Shown here piece by piece: positions 11,658 to 20,499 of a stretch of DNA of 64,000 bases. The notes below the pieces were generated by a model. It did not search any database, was not told where the DNA came from, and saw only the letters and a program-made list of their open reading frames with translations. This DNA comes from Nyssa sinensis. Taxonomy: Eukaryota > Streptophyta > Magnoliopsida > Cornales > Nyssaceae. Within the stretch, counting starts at the first letter, position 1, and each line of letters opens with the position of its first letter. The stretch lies in contig CM018032.1 of the NCBI GenBank assembly GCA_008638375.1, forward strand, positions 38,875,355 through 38,939,354, in the 5' to 3' direction. Both the position numbers and the translations under genes were made by a program.

Positions 11658-11685
11658 GAGAGGTCTTTTTTCTTCCATAAAGTGT

Positions 11686-12385
11686 CTATCTATTAATGCA
11701 CAGGCCTCTAGAGCCTGGTCCATAAATGTACAAGTCTTCGTACTTGGTCCATCTATTAATGCACAGGCCTCCAGAGCCTGGTCCATAAATGTACAAGTTT
11801 CCATACTTGGTCCATCTATTAATGCACAGGCCTCCAAAGCCTAGTCCATAAATGTACAAGTCTTCGTACTTGGTCCATCTATTAATGCACAGGCCTCCAA
11901 AGCCTGGTCCATAAATGTACAAGTCTTCATACTTGGTCCATCTATTAATGCACAGGCCTCCAGAGCCTGGTCCATAAATGTACAAGTTTCAACACTTGGT
12001 CCATCTATTAATGCACAGGCCTCTAGAGCCTGGTCCATAAATGTACAAGTCTTCGTACTTGGTCCATCTATTAATGCACAGGCCTCCAGAGCCTGGTCCA
12101 TAAATGTACAAGTTTCAACACTTGGTCTATCTATCAATACACAGGCCTCCAGAGCCTGGTCCATAAATGTACAAGTTTCAACACTTGGTCCATCTATCAA
12201 TGCACAGGCCTCCAGAGCCTGGTCCATAAATGTACAAGTTTCAACACTTGGTCTATCTATAATGCACAGGCCTTCGGAGCCTGGTCCACAGTATAGGTCT
12301 TATATACTTGGTCTATTTCTTAAATATACAGGCCTCCAGAGCCTGGACCACTCTAATGCGCAGGCCTTCCGAACCTGGTCCGTCT
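11686..12385 (+). repeat. E1 3'-region tandem array, ~11 units of 63 bp, each with two hairpins
   Basis: CAGGCCT recurs at 11701, 11764, 11827, 11890, 11953 and so on, a 63-bp step; the last units are shorter and diverged. Every unit has CAGGC-7 nt-GCCTG and CAAGT-6 nt-ACTTG. The loop of the second hairpin varies (CTTCGT, TTCCAT, CTTCAT, TTCAAC) while the stem is kept. Tandem repeats at this position are known for Tat-lineage elements; the paired-hairpin design is the notable part. It lies 30 bp after the integrase stop. Confidence 0.93.
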
Positions 12386-12820
12386 TCGACCAGCAAACTC
12401 TATGATCCAGTCCATCCAAAGACAGAAGTTCCGAACATCTACAAACTAAAGTTTCCTAGATCGGGACATCTCAGATCTGATATTTATATTATTTGGCTTA
12501 TCTGTCAAACAAACAACAAGTACTATGGTACCGATCAGGAGTGAAACACTTTGATTCAAGCATTTTTCTAAAGTTTCTTTGATTCATTCTCAGAACATTC
12601 AGAAGTGCACGAGAAAGTATTTTAACTACAGAAAAGCACAATCGAATACGAAGACATCAGATCTGAGAAAATTCAATTTTATTGATAAATCAGAAGATTT
12701 ACATCAACACAAAGAAGCTATTACAGAAGCTACTACAGAAGCTATTACAAGAAGATGCAATTCTCAACATATTGGCTTTTTTCCTGGGATGATAAAGGGG
12801 CACAGGAGGCCAAACTTCCA
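12386..12820. other. E1 spacer between hairpin array and aORF2
   Basis: No convincing gene. The sequence is similar to the matching spacer of E2 (40736-41181), for example in CTATGATCCAGT and the TTTGGCTTAT stretch. It would form the 3' flank of the antisense gene aORF2. Confidence 0.5.
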
Positions 12821-13238
12821 TTACCGCCGCCGCCGGTTCCATTTGAAAGGAAGGGGCCCTGAACCCCAATCTGCATCAAGCAGCGCCCAGGCCATTTCAT
12901 CATCACTATCACTGGTCTCACGACCAACGGATGATGAGGGCTCTGGGTCTCAGGGGACCTTCAATCTTCTTCTTCACACCGTCTGTTTCACCCCAGCCAA
13001 ATTGAGACAAGGCATGAAGAAGAGGAGGCACCCCACTTGCGTCTACATCACCGACGCTCCAGGCCTCGGTTGAATCAAGGAAGGGCCACCACCAATCGGA
13101 GAAATCTCGACCGGATGCCAGAGGAAACAAGAAGACTTGTGCCTCCTTCAATCCTTCCTTGGAGACTGAAAATAGGGGAAGGTTAACTCTCGGCCACAGT
13201 TTAATCATTCCTAACTCAGGCAAGGGATCATCCATCAT
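12821..13238 (-). CDS. aORF2 in E1: two-exon antisense gene, unknown small protein
   Basis: Two exons on the minus strand: 13238-13037 and 12942-12821, with a 94-bp GT-AG intron (13036-12943, phase 1). The predicted product is about 107 residues. No family is recognised. Features shared with E2 are ELGMIKLWPRVNL, ASGRDF, LDSTEAWSVGD, an acidic SDSDDEMAW block in exon 2, ADWGS and LPFKW before a basic end and TAA. Exon 2 is 122 bp in both copies. Exon 1 is 202 versus 169 bp (33 bp, eleven codons), whereas the intron is 94 versus 116 bp (22 bp, not a multiple of three). That pattern supports protein-level constraint on the exons. The donor (GCAA/GTGGGG) is weak and the intron is not U-rich, so splicing needs proof. 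A TATA-like sequence lies about 105 bp upstream. The start could be either of two adjacent Met codons (13238 or 13235). Confidence 0.6.
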
Positions 13239-13340
13239 CTCTGGACGAATGGCAAAACTCCGGCAGCATATAAAGCCTCTCTCTCTTACAAACAATTCGG
13301 GGAGCAAAAGGGTTGAGCGCAACCGTATGCCCTCGTCTCC

Positions 13341-13349
13341 ATATATATA
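13341..13349 (-). promoter_or_regulatory. TATA-like box upstream of aORF2 (E1)
   Basis: TATATATAT on the minus strand, about 105 bp before the aORF2 start. E2 has one in the same place, about 110 bp before its start. Confidence 0.45.
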
Positions 13350-14076
13350 GACACTGGAAGTCCAAAGGCCACTCAACTGAACCGTCGCAACGGTGAAAAA
13401 GAGAGAGGCCTCAAAATCCTAAACGACGGTCGAATAAATAAACGGTGCATTAAATGTGCCTCTTCGATATACCAAGAGACAGGGTACAGAACTCTCTAAA
13501 CAGAGACCACAGTCCGGCACTGAAGTTCCCGAATCGGCAAAGAAGGGAACAAAGTCTAATTGTACAGACCCCCTCAGGATTCAGATTTTCCAGTCTTAAC
13601 TATTTTATGACAGGCCAAGTCTTATGACAAGGGCCAAATAGCTCGGATATATCCTAACCGTAAGTACTCGAACACAGCATGCCGAGTATCATAATGACAA
13701 GCACAAGCTGCTTGGTTATCTTCACAAGCTCTTGATTCAGAGCAATCTATCTCAGAGCTCTACAGAAGTCTACTCCCACTCTATCAGGCTCTGTCTATCT
13801 AATTATATTTACTTTCTTGTCTTATTGTAATAAGGCAGTTGAAGTTAGTCTACATTCACTATTCAGTGACAAGTATCGAAGTTCAGAAAGCAACTATTGA
13901 TTGCTGAACAGTTGATCTAACATGAAAAAGGTTCAGAGCAGCCACACTTACGACAAAATTGCACAGAAGGGAGGAACACAAGAAGAATTTGAAGGAAAAT
14001 TAATTTTATTGATCGAAAGTATACGCCCATTACATCAAATAGCAAAAACAAAAAATAAATAAAAACCCATAGAGCC
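13350..14076. other. E1 spacer between the two antisense genes
   Basis: No gene seen. It separates the end of aORF1 from the promoter region of aORF2 and probably holds the aORF1 3' UTR and aORF2 upstream elements. The matching part of E2 is 41705-42352. Confidence 0.5.
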
Positions 14077-15994
14077 TCAAGACTTCCCAGAAGGGCCTGC
14101 GTCCTCTTCCAAGTTAAGGGCAGGAGCCCCAGCCGTCTTATCCGGATCAGGACGAGATGAGGTAGGTTCAGGGGGAACAATCGATGAAACGTCAAAACCT
14201 GGGAACTGAATCTGGAATCTAGTTCGGAAGCTTTCAAAACCGAACAGGATCAGCTCATCACCCATCTGTTCAACTTCATCTTTCAATATCATCTCAGTCT
14301 CAGCCTTGGCATGATCAGTTGCCTCCTGAACCCTCTGATCGAAGGAACTCCGGAGATTAACCAACTCCGCCTCAAGCCCCTCAACCTTCTGAGCATTTAT
14401 GTCCCTCTCAGACTCTGCCACGGTAAGGTTGGTGGTAGCTTCCTTCAGATCCTCCTCAATGCTCTGAATCCTGGATCGAGCTGTCCCAAGCTCCATCCTC
14501 ATCTCTTCCACTTCAACCCTCAACTTCTCGGCCTCCTCAAGGCCCATGGGTGTCACCATCAGAGCAGCCAAGCTATGCATACTCTGCGCAAAGCAAGACA
14601 GACAGTTTAGATTGAACGAACAGACAAACAGAAAAGTCAAGAAAAAGCTTCAGAAGCTACCTTCATCTGGAGATTCATCATCTCAGTCATCAGCTTGGAG
14701 GGGTCATCCCCTCTGTATCGGTGCGGGCCATGAGCCCATATTTGATCGAATGCCCTCTTGGCAATCTGATAGTCCGGCTCATTAAACGGCTCAGACAGTG
14801 CAGCAGGTGCTTTCCCCTTCCTAGTCCTCCTGCTGGGACCAGAAGAGGCAGGAGGAGCAGCCGAAACAGGGACGGCAGGTTCAGCCTCCTTCTCAGCCTC
14901 GGTAGGGGCTGGCTTAGGAGAGCCAGAAATCAATCTCCTCCTCTTTACTTCAAGAGGGGCATCAGGCTAAGCTCGGGAGGAAGACTCCCCCACCACTGGG
15001 GCCTCCGACACAGCCCATTTTGACGTCAACCTCTTCTTAAGCTCTACATTACGAGCAGCCATCAAGTTTGTTGGAGTTATAATGACAGAATGAGCCCGGT
15101 CAGGAGTCGAAAGCAGTACTCGGTACTGATCCCGCAGTGCTTCAGTGAAATCAAACCTCTTCCAAACACTCCTAACTGCACACAAGTAAGGAAAGATATA
15201 TCAGTTTATCAGTTCGGAAGGCATAACAAGGCTAAAAATAAGTCTAAAAGAATAAGCCTCACCCTTATGACCCGTAACACGAGGGAACGACGAGGCCTCT
15301 CCTTCTTGAAAGCCTTCATGCTCCCATCCTCCTCCGACGAAGAAGTACCACTTCTTCCACGTTTTGTTGGAAGTGGGAACAGAGGACAGGGGTCGGAACC
15401 CCTTCTCAAAGGACATATAGAAAAGGCCCTCTACCTGCTTGAACTTCAGATCCATGTTGCTACAGATCAAGTCCAGAGACACATTCACCTTGTTCAGGTG
15501 TCCCAACACCACAAATCCCAGAAGCTGCCGCCAGCTATTGAGATTCAGGTCGGCAGGGCAGAGCTTGTACCAACAAAAGAACTGCCTGACTAAATCCGGC
15601 AATGGGAGTCTCAAGCCCATTTCAAACCAGGCAAGGTAAACACAAATCTCCCGGCTTCAACATTATGGGGACGATCCATGGGGCCTGGCACTCTGCAGGT
15701 CACATTTGAGGGAAATTTGAATTTCACCCTCCATTCATCCAGAAGGCTCTGAGTGACAGCACTCTCACCCTCTTCTCTACGGGAAGACCTACCAGAGGTC
15801 TCCCCAGCCCTGTCTCGGGGCTCCTCAAAAGCATCAACTATCCTAACTCTAGGACTAGCGGGAGGATCAACAGGCATCTCCTCAATAACTTCGGGAGCAG
15901 GATTACCCACATCTTCCACAGAAGACGGTACAGCCATCTCAGGAGGATTTCCCACTCCCTCATTTACAATTAGGGATTCAGAAGGAGCAGACAT
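14077..15994 (-). pseudogene. aORF1 in E1: three-exon antisense gene, PF04195-like domain plus coiled coil
   Basis: Exon 1 is 15994-15263, exon 2 is 15175-14661 and exon 3 is 14583-14077. Both introns are GT-AG: 15262-15176 (87 bp, phase 1) and 14660-14584 (77 bp, phase 0). The frame is preserved across each junction. Exon 1 encodes an acidic/Pro-Ser start, then VTCRVPGPMDRP, LAWFEMGLRLPLPDLV, LNLNSWRQLLGFVVL and SNKTWKKWYFFV. These resemble the 'putative gypsy type transposon' domain (PF04195) found in many plant hypothetical proteins. Exon 2 is basic and Pro/Ala-rich. Exon 3 is a long heptad-rich coiled coil ending FPGFDVSSIVPP. Lesions: a one-base frame offset near 15650 (shared with E2) and TAG at 14967-14969. 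Function is unknown. Exon lengths differ from E2 only by multiples of three (24, 27 and 27 bp). Confidence 0.75.
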
Positions 15995-16163
15995 TATTCC
16001 CGGACTTAAGAAGAAAGAAGTAAGAGAAGAGGAAAAATCAGTCGAACCTGTTCTAACTCAGGGAATCGGTATTCTTCAAGGTCGCACGAACCAACAATGG
16101 CGAATGAAATCTTCTAGCACAGTGAAAATGACGGGGGAAAGGTCATTCCAAAATCTCATCCCG

Positions 16164-16171
16164 TATTTATA
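16164..16171 (-). promoter_or_regulatory. TATA box upstream of aORF1 (E1)
   Basis: Minus-strand TATAAATA, about 170 bp before the aORF1 start codon and inside the element, not in the LTR. E2 has TATATAAA about 190 bp before its start. Confidence 0.5.
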
Positions 16172-16389
16172 AGCACAGTATCAGAAGGGACCCACCAAGC
16201 CCAAACGCCATGACGGTTCGGAACAATGATGATTTCGAGAAACCCAACTATCAGCCCAGTACAATGATGACCTTGAAAAGACTTAATCTCCGGCTACGCA
16301 ATAAATGCCTTGGAAGGCGAACGGACAAGACACATGACTCTCCGAAAAAGGCTTAGCCCTAGTTGCTTGCTAGCATCAAACTAGGACTT

Positions 16390-16403
16390 GGGAGGGGAGT
16401 AAC
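16390..16403 (+). promoter_or_regulatory. E1 polypurine tract
   Basis: GGGAGGGGAGTAAC directly precedes the 3' LTR, the position of the plus-strand primer for cDNA synthesis. E2 has the near-identical GGAGGGGAGTAGC. Confidence 0.8.
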
Positions 16404-17040
16404 TGATATACCATAAAAGAACAGGCCAATCAACACTTGACACGTGTGACCACAGTCCGACCTATGCTCGGCCAACATGATTCTCATTCAGCCAATGACT
16501 AAAAGCTTAAGCATCCAGATCATCATATAAGGTCGGAAGTGGCCGAACATATATATATCCAGAACAGATCACAGGGTCCAGACCAACACTCCAGAACTCG
16601 TCACCGCTTTAGCGGGTGCCGAGCAGGGAATAAGGAAGCAGTCTTCAACAAGGAAGCAGTCTTCATCAAAGAAACTACCATCTATGGTTATCTCTATGCA
16701 AGGTAGCTGCAATCTCCGATGATCAAATCCCTATATTCATGGCATCTATGGTTATCTCTATGAAAGGTAACTGCAATCTCCGATGATCAAATCCCTATAT
16801 TCATGGCTTCGAATCCTAATCAACTTGGGAAAGCCACGACTTATAAATTAAACCCTAGAGGTACGCCTTATTTCTTATGCTCATTCTTTTGGCTTTCAAT
16901 ACAGTCTTCCAATTCTTTTACTTACTTAAGCATCGGAGCGGCTACCGCCGGAGCCAATTCGGTGATCCTCTGATCATCTTTCTGAGTGTTCTACAGGTCA
17001 CGGAGTCCATACTTATTGCGAGCCGAAGAGTACAGCATCA
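16404..17040 (+). repeat. E1 3' LTR (637 bp)
   Basis: Matches the 5' LTR throughout with about 10 substitutions by eye and a shorter TA tract (16 bp less). It ends TACAGCATCA and is followed by the TATAT target duplication. Confidence 0.93.
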
Positions 17041-17664
17041 TATATATATATATATATATTATTTCCTCAGTACCATATAAATTAAGAGTTTCTTTTAAAA
17101 TATTACATGAGTGAAAATTTCAAAATTTTCAAAACACTATCAAATGTTAGAGTCAGTTTGATAATGCTTTTTAAAGTAATTTTTAATAAATGAATAAAAA
17201 TTTTATAATTTTTCTTTTCGTTTTAAAAAAAGAAAAAAGAAAAGTATGTTTGATATCTTTTTTTTTTTTGAAAAAATAATCTTTATTTAAATATTAATTT
17301 TTCTAATATATCTACTAAAACTAATTTTCAAAAATAAATTGATTGATAGCAGGCGGCGGTGGTAATGGGACTATAATTAGAACAAATAAAGTATAAAAAT
17401 AATATTTTTATTGATAAAAAGTGAAAATTTTTAGAGGTAATTATTTTGATTTTTGTAAAGTTCTTTCTTTTAATTTTTTTCTTAAAGAAGTAAAAAAAGT
17501 CTTTTAAAAAATTTAGCTAAAAAATGAAGCATTGGAACACTTAAATTTTGTAATCCGGACCCATATTTTAAAACATTCTAACAAAAAAACAGAGGGATTC
17601 TAAAATATTGAGACAGGCGGAGTAATCATATTGTAAGAAATATGTGAGAGGGAGTAATACTTAC

Positions 17665-19874
17665 AAAAACAGATTAAATTCTGCCAAATATTGAAGCGTA
17701 ATCCGCTTCGAAACGCGGAAGGATCCTGAACCATTATCTTCAAATGATACTCAGGCTCGTAAACCAACACCGGGTGTGATTCAAGTAATCGGAGAGCCAA
17801 ATCTGAAACATTAATTGATGTAATATATATAGATTATCCAATATTTTGTAACAAACAGTAAATCAAATTCAAGCTCAATTTTAAATTTATATATATATAT
17901 TATTCAAAATTTTATAATAAACAGGGAATCAAATTCAGAATTAATTTTAAATTTGAATTAAAAATACTAAAAATAACTCTCTTTCTCTCTTTAACAATCA
18001 AGACAAGTTCATGTCAAATATATTTTTACTCAAATCTAAACTTAAATTAATACAATACTATTTACAGATTCAATTCACTGTTTAAAGTAAATTTAAAATT
18101 TGTTGAAACATGATTGAAATTATTTTAAAACAAGGTGGGAATTTTAAACAAAAATATTTGAATAAAAATTAGGTGACTATTAGATAATATCAAACTTAAA
18201 CGAAGCTTGTACTCAAATTTGAGTTATTGTTGGAAATTAGGGTGTAAAAATGGCCCGAAGGCCAGTGGTCCGGCCCGCCTGGCCTAATTTTTTGCTGGCC
18301 TAGCCTGGCTCGGCTAGAAGTCAAGCTCGGCCCGACCCTAGCTCGAGATACCTTTATTTTAGACTTGGGCTTGATTTTTTAGGTTGAGGCCTGCCCGTAG
18401 CCTGGTCCGCACAAGTCTGAAGTGATACAGGTGATGAATATGAAACACCTTTTGGTGAATTCTGTTCGCAATATGGTATTATACACTGAACAACTGTACC
18501 CTATTCACCTCAGCAAAATGAGATTACTGAATGGAAAAACAGAACTTTAAAAAAAATGATGAATACATTGTTATTAAGTTATGGACTTCTTCAGAATTTG
18601 TGAAAAAAAACAATTCTTTCTGCTAATTATATTTTCAATCGAATACCCCTAAAAAAAACCAATAAGTCTCCATATGAATTGTGGAAAGATAAAAAACAAT
18701 TTTACAAATGTTTAAAAGTGTGAAGGTGTTTGGCTAAAACAACTTTACATTTCAATTCAAACTTTACACTATTACCATACATGTAAATATTAAAAAATAT
18801 AAACTTCTCTTATATATCACATACTTATCTTCATGCTTTCCATTCAAACTATTAAATCATTTGTTAATTGTACAAAAAAAAAAAAAATCATTCATCAATT
18901 CTAATTTTTATAATTTTTTAATCTATTAAACATTAATATTTTATTTATTAATTATTTATTGATGTAATTATCTATCACTTAATTATAATTTTATTATAAA
19001 AATTTTTTTTTGACCTGTAAGTCTGCTAAGCCTATATTAAGAACTAGGGCTTAGGATCAGGTTAAGCCCTTATTCTCTGACCTTGCCCAACCCAATCTAC
19101 TAATTTGGCTGGACCCTGCCTCTCGATCAATTCCGGTCCGGCTCACTCCTCAGTCAAGTCCAACCCGGCCCGCAGGCCTTTTTTTGCATCCCTACTGGAG
19201 ATGGCCGAACAATTCTAATCTAACGAGAAGTATGCAAGACTTACCGTAAAATCTGGCATTGATCATGCGATGGATAAGAGATGATGCTTCAAATAGTTTT
19301 CCCTTCTTTTCACGATCACTTGTGACCTTCCACAAATAGTATGTCATCTCCCTCTTGCCACGCAGAGCAGCCAAGTGAAGTGGTAGAGAGCCGCCAGAGT
19401 TCCGAATATTAGGCAATGAAGGGTTTTTCTTCACAAACAACCTGGCTGCCTTGGTATTGCCACGTACTGCGGCAGCATGAAGCGCTGTGCTTCGCATGGC
19501 GTTGGCCAGCTCCAATTGTCCTGATGACATTTGTTCCACCAGCTTCTCCAAAAAATGGATTTTCACACCTCTCTTAACCGCTGAGATCAGTGGTGTATCC
19601 TTGTCTTCTGTGATACGGTCCTCTATTGCTTTTGGGTTGCGTTTTAAAAAACTAATGGCCCTCTCCCAATTTCCTTGGACTATATCGTCGTGCAGTTGCT
19701 GGTGCCCTTCATCATCTACGCATGGATTTTGTCAATAATATTTTTAAAAAAAGAAGGGAAAAAAATGAACTTTTCACAGACGCCTTTTCTCAATCCTTTT
19801 TTTTCCCCTTCCGAAAAATAGAAAAGGAAGAGCAAGGGTGTTGTTAGCTTACCATGTGCAGCGGATGAAGCCAT
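17665..19874 (-). CDS. Ankyrin-repeat protein gene, 5' exons only (ACD6/ITN1-type)
   Basis: Exons by splice signals and frame: 19874-19853, 19715-19245 and 17802-17665, all with GT-AG borders. An in-frame Met at 20003 could extend the N-terminus by 43 residues. Exon 2 encodes GNWERAISFLKRNPKAI, then ankyrin repeats (STALHAAAVRGNTKAARLFV and GSLPLHLAALRGKREMTYYL). Exon 3 encodes LALRLLESHPVLVYEPEYHL and DPSAFRSGLRFNIWQN, a segment typical of plant ankyrin proteins with a C-terminal PGG membrane domain. Such proteins often act in defence or salt signalling at membranes. No later exon or PGG domain was found between 17664 and the degenerate gypsy at 3293, even ignoring E1, so the gene is cut short or its remainder lies outside. 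Intron 2 (17803-19244) carries a hAT-like insertion. The exons themselves have no stop. Confidence 0.78.
18238..19194. mobile_element. hAT-like non-autonomous element in ankyrin intron 2
   Basis: The left end TAGGGTGTAAAAATGGCCC and the right end, read inverted (TAGGGATGCAAAAAAAGGCC), are imperfect terminal inverted repeats of the plant hAT style. They are flanked by TTGGAAAT (18230-18237) and CTGGAGAT (19195-19202), an 8-bp duplication with 6 of 8 matching. GGCCCG-rich subterminal sequence occurs at both ends. There is no transposase; the interior has a copia integrase fragment. Confidence 0.65.
18424..18735 (+). pseudogene. Ty1/copia integrase fragment inside the hAT-like element
   Basis: One frame reads FGEFCSQYGIIH, a stop, then TTVPYSPQQNEITEWKNRTL and further NYIFNRIPLKKTNKSPYELW. 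This is the conserved core of copia integrase (the catalytic Glu region PQQNG..ER.NRT in mutated form). At least two stops and a downstream shift break it. No LTR or other copia domain is near it. Confidence 0.8.
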
Positions 19875-20499
19875 TGTTGTTGGTACCTGCAAGTGAACAC
19901 TAAGGGAATCTCTCGTTAAATTTGATCTGTCTTTATCTGGATAATTGCGACACCCTTCGATCGCCTTTTTAGAGCCACATATCTTTGTATACCAACGCCT
20001 CATCTGTCATTGTTTCAAGGATGTGGTTTCGTTGACTTCCAAGTCTTCCCCTTAATTATTTATCAAACCAAACACAGTTGCCAATTGATAAGCTGAAGAA
20101 CATGTGCTACATAATTAGCTAGTACGGACAGCCTAGTGGGCGGTGCAGCTTGTTGGGAAGCGGATGTACAAGCCAGGTGAGGAGTGCAAAGGTCAAAAGG
20201 AACCGTCGGCTGAAAAGGTACGGAAAAAATAAAAAAGATCAAAAACTTGAAAGAGAAATACGTGGTAATACATCGAGTGAGAAGTTTGGTTCATTTTACT
20301 ATGAAGAAAAAAAAAAAAATACAAGTGCAAAGTATTCAATTGGGTGAGCATCAATTCTCAAAAACAAAAAAAAAAAATTGAAAAATTGAAAAAAAAAAAA
20401 AAAAGAGGAAGAAGAGAAGAGACAAAAGAAGAAGGAGACATGTTGTTATTCAATAATTTGAAGAGTACATCAAGTGAGAAGTTTGGTTTGCTATGATTC
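19875..20499. other. Upstream flank of the ankyrin gene
   Basis: 19875-20003 is open in the ankyrin frame and may be N-terminal coding or 5' UTR. Beyond it the DNA is A-rich (A runs near 20310-20405) with no gene recognised. Confidence 0.4.

Larger units (their letters stand above)
5218..17040 (+). mobile_element. E1: full-length Ty3/gypsy LTR retrotransposon, Tat-like
   Basis: The element is 11.8 kb. It is bounded by TG...CA LTRs (5218-5870 and 16404-17040) and by a 5-bp direct repeat TATAT (5213-5217 and 17041-17045). In order it holds a primer-binding-site-like sequence, gag, protease, RT, RNase H and integrase on the plus strand; then an array of tandem hairpin-forming repeats, two antisense genes, a polypurine tract and the 3' LTR. 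There is no chromodomain after integrase, which together with the antisense genes and 3' tandem repeats points to the Tat lineage. Comparing the LTRs by eye gives about 10 substitutions, nearly all transitions, plus one (TA)n length difference of 16 bp, about 1.6% divergence. That is a fairly recent insertion. The pol frame is broken by stops and one frameshift, so the copy could move only with help from a relative. Confidence 0.93.

Noticed and set aside
11652..12227. Long minus-strand open frames with a repeating Cys/Ala/Leu/Asp pattern
   Set aside because: They are created by the tandem array: the 63-bp period is 21 codons, so several frames stay open at once.
11686..12385. CRISPR-like look of regularly spaced short palindromes
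   Set aside because: The spacers are repeats of each other rather than unique, the host is a plant, and the array is part of a retrotransposon 3' region.
15640..15660. Programmed -1 frameshifting in aORF1 as an established call
   Set aside because: No canonical X XXY YYZ heptamer in either copy and no clear downstream structure; kept only as a question.
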